In this document: positions 60,365 through 64,000 of the stretch, one piece after another
Position numbering within the stretch: the stretch's first letter is position 1
Layout: each line of letters starts with the position of its first letter
Source: Clostridiales bacterium
GTDB lineage: Bacteria; Bacillota; Clostridia; TANB77; CAG-508
Length of the DNA: 64,000 nt
NCBI GenBank assembly: GCA_019417465.1
Contig: DXVF01000006.1
Span: 52,318 to 116,317 of the forward strand
Reading direction: 5' to 3'
The notes under the pieces: generated by a model
Databases searched by the model: none
Told to the model about the DNA's origin: nothing
What the model saw: only the letters and a program-made list of their open reading frames with translations
Made by a program: the position numbers and the translations under genes

Positions 60365-61006
60365 TTATTTTATTTGATTAAAATAGTCTGTAATTTCTTT
60401 TAAAGGAATTATTTGAATATTGGTATAAAATTTTTGATTATCTTTTAAAATACGGTAAATCACTGATTGTGATTCTGGCACAATCCAGATTTGATTATCA
60501 TAATCCATAAAATTGTCTTTGATAATATTGAAAAGACGTGTTTTGCTTTTCTGCGTCATTTCAACTTCCACACAGGTAATTTCATCATTTTTTGTAAAAG
60601 TAAAATCCGGTCTGTGTTTACGCATTCCAAAACCGTCCGACTGGTGCAACTGCTTTTCTGTCGTAATATCCTGTAAGGATAAGTTTTCTTTTTGCATAAA
60701 ATAAATTGCAGAATCGAGAACGGTCATATCATGAACAATCTGTTCGACTTTCACCTTTTCCGGACGTGCATTAGATTGTATAAGCTTCTTACCTTTAGAA
60801 GTCACAAAATAGATACTGGGAACGCCGTATAAATATTTTCTGCGTTCCAGATATTCGGCTTCAATCAGAAGCTTTAATCTTCTGTCTGTCGCTCTCTGTC
60901 CTGAAAATCCGGCTAAAAATCTAATATGCCTACTTCCGCACACTCTCCATCTCTCAACTTCTCTTAAAATTAACTTATCTCGTTCTACTACTTTCATCTG
61001 TTCCAC
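60365..61006 (-). CDS. Replication-relaxation family protein
   Basis: 213 aa. An N-terminal winged helix (RDKLILREVERWRVCGSRHI, then RRLKLLIEAEYLERRK) precedes a nuclease-like core (RPDFTFT, then EITCVEVEMTQKS), the pattern of PF13814 replication-relaxation proteins of mobile elements. It may process DNA at the element's origin together with the VirD4-like ATPase next to it. The core E-x-E and preceding Asp could be metal ligands. Start at ATG 61006. Confidence 0.75.
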   Translation of the reverse strand: MEQMKVVERDKLILREVERWRVCGSRHIRFLAGFSGQRATDRRLKLLIEAEYLERRKYLYGVPSIYFVTSKGKKLIQSNARPEKVKVEQIVHDMTVLDSAIYFMQKENLSLQDITTEKQLHQSDGFGMRKHRPDFTFTKNDEITCVEVEMTQKSKTRLFNIIKDNFMDYDNQIWIVPESQSVIYRILKDNQKFYTNIQIIPLKEITDYFNQIK

Positions 61007-61377
61007 TACCCTAAAAAATAAAATAATATAATAAAAATAAATAAAAAAACAAAAATAAAATAACTCTATAATTTCAATATAATTTATTATATGTATTCCA
61101 CGATGTAATAGAGGGGTCTCGTATGAAATAGGAGACCCCTCTATTACATCGGAATGAAATTATAGCGTATTTACAAGGCTTTCGCCTTTTTATTTATTTT
61201 TATGCGCTGTCTTATGTGGTTAGAACACTTTTGTCATGGGTTGGTGGAACAGGTAGAATATTAAATATGCATAATAATATAATAAGTAATTTGTACGTTT
61301 TTACAAAAATTGGAAAAATAGTTGATAATTTTTATATTTAGGTATAAAATGTAAATATAGAGTTGGAGGTGTTTATT
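61007..61377. other. Intergenic region with large inverted repeat
   Basis: 371 bp between divergent genes. It contains the 20-bp perfect inverted repeat at 61101-61151 and a small GGC/GCC hairpin with a T-run at about 61170-61190. No gene is visible. It is a candidate origin of transfer or a double terminator. Confidence 0.5.
61101..61151. repeat. 20-bp perfect inverted repeat
   Basis: CGATGTAATAGAGGGGTCTC (61101-61120) and its complement (61132-61151) with an 11-nt loop; the flanks ATTCC and GGAAT extend the symmetry with one unpaired base. No direct T-tract. Possible oriT, small-RNA hairpin or end-to-end remnant of a short transposon. Confidence 0.75.
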
Positions 61378-62520
61378 ATGAATAAAAAATTTCGGATTTT
61401 TATAGGCTCATCATCAGAACAAGAAAATTGTTCTAGGTATCTTCAAATAACACTCAATGAATGGTCACATTCTGAAATATGGTCAAATGGAACTTTTTCT
61501 CCTATGGAAACCAATATCGAAAGCATTGAAAAGAATTTTCCATTATTTGATTTATTTATTTTTATTGTTACTCCAGATGATATAATCAAATCAAGAACTA
61601 AAAAATATTATTCTCCAAGAGATAATGTTATTTTTGAAATTGGTGTAGCTATGGGTATGAAAGGAAGACACTCAACATTTATGGTAAGTCCAAAAAATAT
61701 AAACATAAAACTACCAAGTGATATAAAAGATTTGCATATTATAAAATATGATAAAGATGCTCCTAATCTTAGAGCAGAATTTTCAATGGTTTCCACCTTA
61801 ATTAAAGAAAGTATTTCTAATGAACATAACTCATTTGCATTAAGAACTTATGAGAATTTATATGAGGTTAATAATAAAAGACAAGATGAATTTAAAAAAA
61901 TTTATGAAGATGTTCATAAAAGAATTATCGGTAAGTCAATAATAAGGAAAAATTGGATAATTGATTTACAATATAGTATTGAAAATATAGATAATGAACA
62001 AGTTATCAAAGAAAAAATTATATGGGAATATGAGATTAATAATATAACCAAAAATAATGTGGACTTTCCATTATCAATAATACAAATTCAAAATGATGTT
62101 AATCACTTATTTACGTTTTCTACAGTTGATGAATTAGGAAAACGTAAGATTATTTTTGATAATAATACTGTAAATGAAATTTATAATATCAATGGGATAA
62201 GAAAAAACCAAAAAAATATCATAATTGAACCTTATAAAAATTACTATGTCCATTTGGATTTTGAATTTTTACATTATGTTTCTAAACTTAAACCATTTAT
62301 ACATAATTCTTTAGCACCAACTCAAACAACATTTGGCATAACATTAAAAGTAACATTACCTGAAAATTATAATTTTAGCTTATTGGGTATAGATGGTATT
62401 TCTCCTCTTAAATGTGAGCAATTTGATAATCACAAAATATTAAATTATAAAATACCATATATTTTATTTCCCGAGCAAATTATAGAATATGTTGTAAGAA
62501 AGGAAGATAAATATGAGTAA
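61378..62520 (+). CDS. TIR-like nucleotide-binding effector protein
   Basis: 380 aa from ATG 61378 behind TTGGAGGTG. The N-terminal 165 residues match TIR-like domains of the PF10137/CBASS type: FRIFIGSSSEQ, LFIFIVTPDD, then SPRDNVIFEIGVAMGMKG and IKLPSDIKDLHII. Such domains cut NAD or bind nucleotides in antiphage defence. The C-terminal half (about 180-380) is beta-rich and unrecognised; it may be the sensor. CGG at codon 6 (61393) is read as Arg. It overlaps the downstream M24 peptidase gene by 8 nt, forming a two-gene operon. Confidence 0.78.
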   Translation: MNKKFRIFIGSSSEQENCSRYLQITLNEWSHSEIWSNGTFSPMETNIESIEKNFPLFDLFIFIVTPDDIIKSRTKKYYSPRDNVIFEIGVAMGMKGRHSTFMVSPKNINIKLPSDIKDLHIIKYDKDAPNLRAEFSMVSTLIKESISNEHNSFALRTYENLYEVNNKRQDEFKKIYEDVHKRIIGKSIIRKNWIIDLQYSIENIDNEQVIKEKIIWEYEINNITKNNVDFPLSIIQIQNDVNHLFTFSTVDELGKRKIIFDNNTVNEIYNINGIRKNQKNIIIEPYKNYYVHLDFEFLHYVSKLKPFIHNSLAPTQTTFGITLKVTLPENYNFSLLGIDGISPLKCEQFDNHKILNYKIPYILFPEQIIEYVVRKEDKYE

Positions 62521-63727
62521 AATTAGTTTAATAAAGGAAATTTTAAAGGAGCAGAGTGTTCCAGTATGGATTACATATTGTGACGAACACTCGGATTATG
62601 TTTTTGAAAAATATATATGTAATGACACAATTGTGGCATCATGTGCAGTGATTACTCCTCATAATTCATATTTAATCGTAAATGAATTAGATTATGATAA
62701 TATTAATCAAGATGATTTTAAAGTATTAAAGTTTAATGCAAATAATAAATTAATTGATATATTAAAAGATGTTTTAGAAAAAGAATTAAATTTTCCTCGA
62801 AATATATATTTATCTTATAGTACATTAAACGATACACAAACTGATATATTGGGATATGGAACATATCAGTTTCTAACTAAAAATATAAGCAATTTATATG
62901 ATATTAATTCAAAGCCGTTAACTTTTAATTCTGCTGAGAATATAATTTACTCTTTGTTTGATAGAAAAGCCCCTAAAACAATAGAAAGATTAAAAATTGC
63001 TGCCGACAGAGCTTTAAGCATATTAGAAGAAACATTTAATAATTTACATGAAAATATGACTGAATTAGATATTGTCAATTTAACTCATAATATTACCGAA
63101 AATAAAAAACATAATGAAAAGATTCCAGATGTTATAGATGAACAATATTCATGGAAAGAAGATTTATGTCCTATTGTATTAGTAGGTCCCAGCTTAGAAA
63201 AAGGAGGTCATGCAATTGCAAGCAATCAAAAACTAACTAAGGGCTTGACAATATACTTTGATTTTGGGGTTTCATTAATATTCAGTGACGGCGAAAAAGT
63301 TTCAAGTGATTTACAAAGAATGGGATATTTTTTGAAGGATAATGAAACTAGTGTGCCAAAAGAAGTAAAAGATGTTTTTGATACATTAGTAAAATCTATT
63401 GATATTGGTATTGAAATTATTAAGCCTAACTTAAAAGGATATGAAATAGACGAAAAAGTAAGAGGATATATTACTAATAAAGGATATCCAAGTTATAATC
63501 ATTCAACTGGTCACTCAATTGGGGAAGAAGCTCATAACCCAGGAGCGTTAATTGGCACAAGAGAAAGTAAACTTGCCAATTTAGAAATACAAAAATTTGG
63601 AGTATATACAATAGAACCAAGAATAGCAATTAACAATGGTGGTTCAATAGAAGAAATGGTTTATGTAACAGAAAATGGAGGAGTTCCTTTATCAAGGAGG
63701 CAAAAAGAATTATATTTAGTTAAGTAA
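62513..63727 (+). CDS. M24-family metallopeptidase (Xaa-Pro aminopeptidase-like)
   Basis: 404 aa. An N-terminal creatinase-like domain is followed by a pita-bread catalytic core. Metal ligands by motif: Asp in IYFDFGV, Asp in VSSDLQRMGY, His in HSTGHSIGEEAH, Glu in TIEPRI and Glu in SIEEMVYV. This is a complete M24 set, so activity is likely. Start ATG 62513 (AAGGAAGAT upstream) inside the end of the TIR gene. Coupling to a TIR protein is unusual; it may be a defence partner or trigger. No CGG codon. Confidence 0.82.
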   Translation: MSKISLIKEILKEQSVPVWITYCDEHSDYVFEKYICNDTIVASCAVITPHNSYLIVNELDYDNINQDDFKVLKFNANNKLIDILKDVLEKELNFPRNIYLSYSTLNDTQTDILGYGTYQFLTKNISNLYDINSKPLTFNSAENIIYSLFDRKAPKTIERLKIAADRALSILEETFNNLHENMTELDIVNLTHNITENKKHNEKIPDVIDEQYSWKEDLCPIVLVGPSLEKGGHAIASNQKLTKGLTIYFDFGVSLIFSDGEKVSSDLQRMGYFLKDNETSVPKEVKDVFDTLVKSIDIGIEIIKPNLKGYEIDEKVRGYITNKGYPSYNHSTGHSIGEEAHNPGALIGTRESKLANLEIQKFGVYTIEPRIAINNGGSIEEMVYVTENGGVPLSRRQKELYLVK

Positions 63728-63778
63728 AAATTAAAATACTATATTCGTGGATTATTGATAAACTAAAACATAAATTAG

Positions 63779-63816
63779 AAAATGACCATATAGATTTAGC
63801 TCTATATGGTCATTTT
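63779..63816. terminator. Terminator after the TIR/M24 operon
   Basis: Perfect 16-bp arms AAAATGACCATATAGA (63779-63794) and complement (63801-63816), 6-nt loop. Confidence 0.88.
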
Positions 63817-63886
63817 AATTAAGAGTATAAATTTTAATATAAGTTATAAGGTCGGTATTTTTATTTTTGCAAACGGTTTTACAACA

Positions 63887-63898
63887 TGCCATGCATAG
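63887..63898. repeat. 12-bp repeat TGCCATGCATAG, possible right end
   Basis: Identical to 50111-50122 in the dyad at the left end. The preceding GCAAACGGTTTT also resembles the GCATACAGTTTA arm on the left. It may be the right attachment core of the second element. The 100 bases beyond it carry no recognisable gene. Confidence 0.5.
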
Positions 63899-64000
63899 TA
63901 AAAAAGCGACTGCCATAATTGCATCCACTTTAATTCCATACTATACATGGAAAGAAAGCGTTTGCGAAAGTAGCATCCGGTTTTTCACCAACCACATAGT

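Larger units (their letters stand above)
50088..63898. mobile_element. Second mobile element next to feoB
   Basis: From the break in feoB to at least a TGCCATGCATAG repeat at 63887-63898, which also occurs at 50111-50122. Contents: a serine recombinase, a tyrosine integrase, a conjugation-type ATPase, a replication-relaxation protein and cargo (subtilase, M48 protease, TIR/M24 pair). Base composition is less AT-rich than the chromosome around 50.1-53.4 and 57.9-61.0 kb. The exact right end is unproven; the last 100 bases do not recognisably continue feoB. Confidence 0.65.

Noticed and set aside
63899..64000. 5' part of feoB in the last 100 bases
   Set aside because: Neither strand, with or without a CGG skip, gives a convincing FeoB sequence here.

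Overview
The window is very AT-rich DNA from a spore-forming, Gram-positive Clostridia-type bacterium. It carries spo0A, a spoVM micro-gene, a PdaB-like deacetylase, a sortase with an LPxTG adhesin, an ECF sigma/anti-sigma pair and HrcA/CIRCE-type groESL control. Arginine in resident genes is mostly AGA. I cannot name the genus; an uncultured gut Clostridia lineage fits best.

The central observation is a coding anomaly. Every in-frame CGG codon I found in the conserved resident genes sits exactly where the reading frame breaks. Skipping one base (reading C-GGN as GGN, glycine) restores the family sequence each time. This holds for a serine recombinase (two sites), a 342-aa hypothetical protein, deoD, a Cna-B adhesin, a methionine gamma-lyase-like protein (two sites), a zinc-ribbon protein and feoB, plus a conjugation-type ATPase in the second mobile element. 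All complete genes come out as whole codons with family-typical length. CGG therefore looks unassigned as arginine and linked to +1 frameshifting, or to CGGN decoding as Gly. Nine CGG codons in four cargo genes of the second element do read as ordinary Arg, as in DNA from a standard-code donor. One small chromosomal ORF (29188-29436) is an ambiguous exception.

Layout. 1-6.3 kb: the end of argS, a DUF4143 ATPase, an SH3b-CAP secreted protein, a radical SAM/SPASM enzyme and a ParE-type toxin-antitoxin pair. 6.28-13.88 kb: a site-specific element of about 7.6 kb that splits a polysaccharide deacetylase gene. Its ends form near-perfect inverted arms around a TG core, so excision should rebuild the gene in frame. 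Cargo: a RepA_N protein, an RHH-like protein, a four-gene operon (transglutaminase-like protein, GHMP kinase, guanylate-kinase-like protein, alpha/beta hydrolase) and the recombinase.

13.9-50.1 kb is chromosomal: SSB-like protein, scpB, nth, spoVM, rpmB, a GH18 protein, greA, deoD, sigma/anti-sigma, pyrG, groESL, a two-component system, a sortase-adhesin locus, a CNNM transporter, a WG-repeat protein, a BaiN-like flavoprotein, an IMPACT-family protein, spo0A, DUF2752, a short recQ, a DUF45 peptidase, a GNAT protein and a 5'-truncated feoB.

50.1 to about 63.9 kb is a second mobile element next to feoB. It holds a serine recombinase, a tyrosine integrase flanked by inverted 27-bp palindromes, a subtilisin-like protease with WG repeats, a small membrane protein, an HtpX-like protease, a VirD4/TraG-like ATPase, a replication-relaxation protein and a two-gene TIR + M24-peptidase operon that resembles a defence module.
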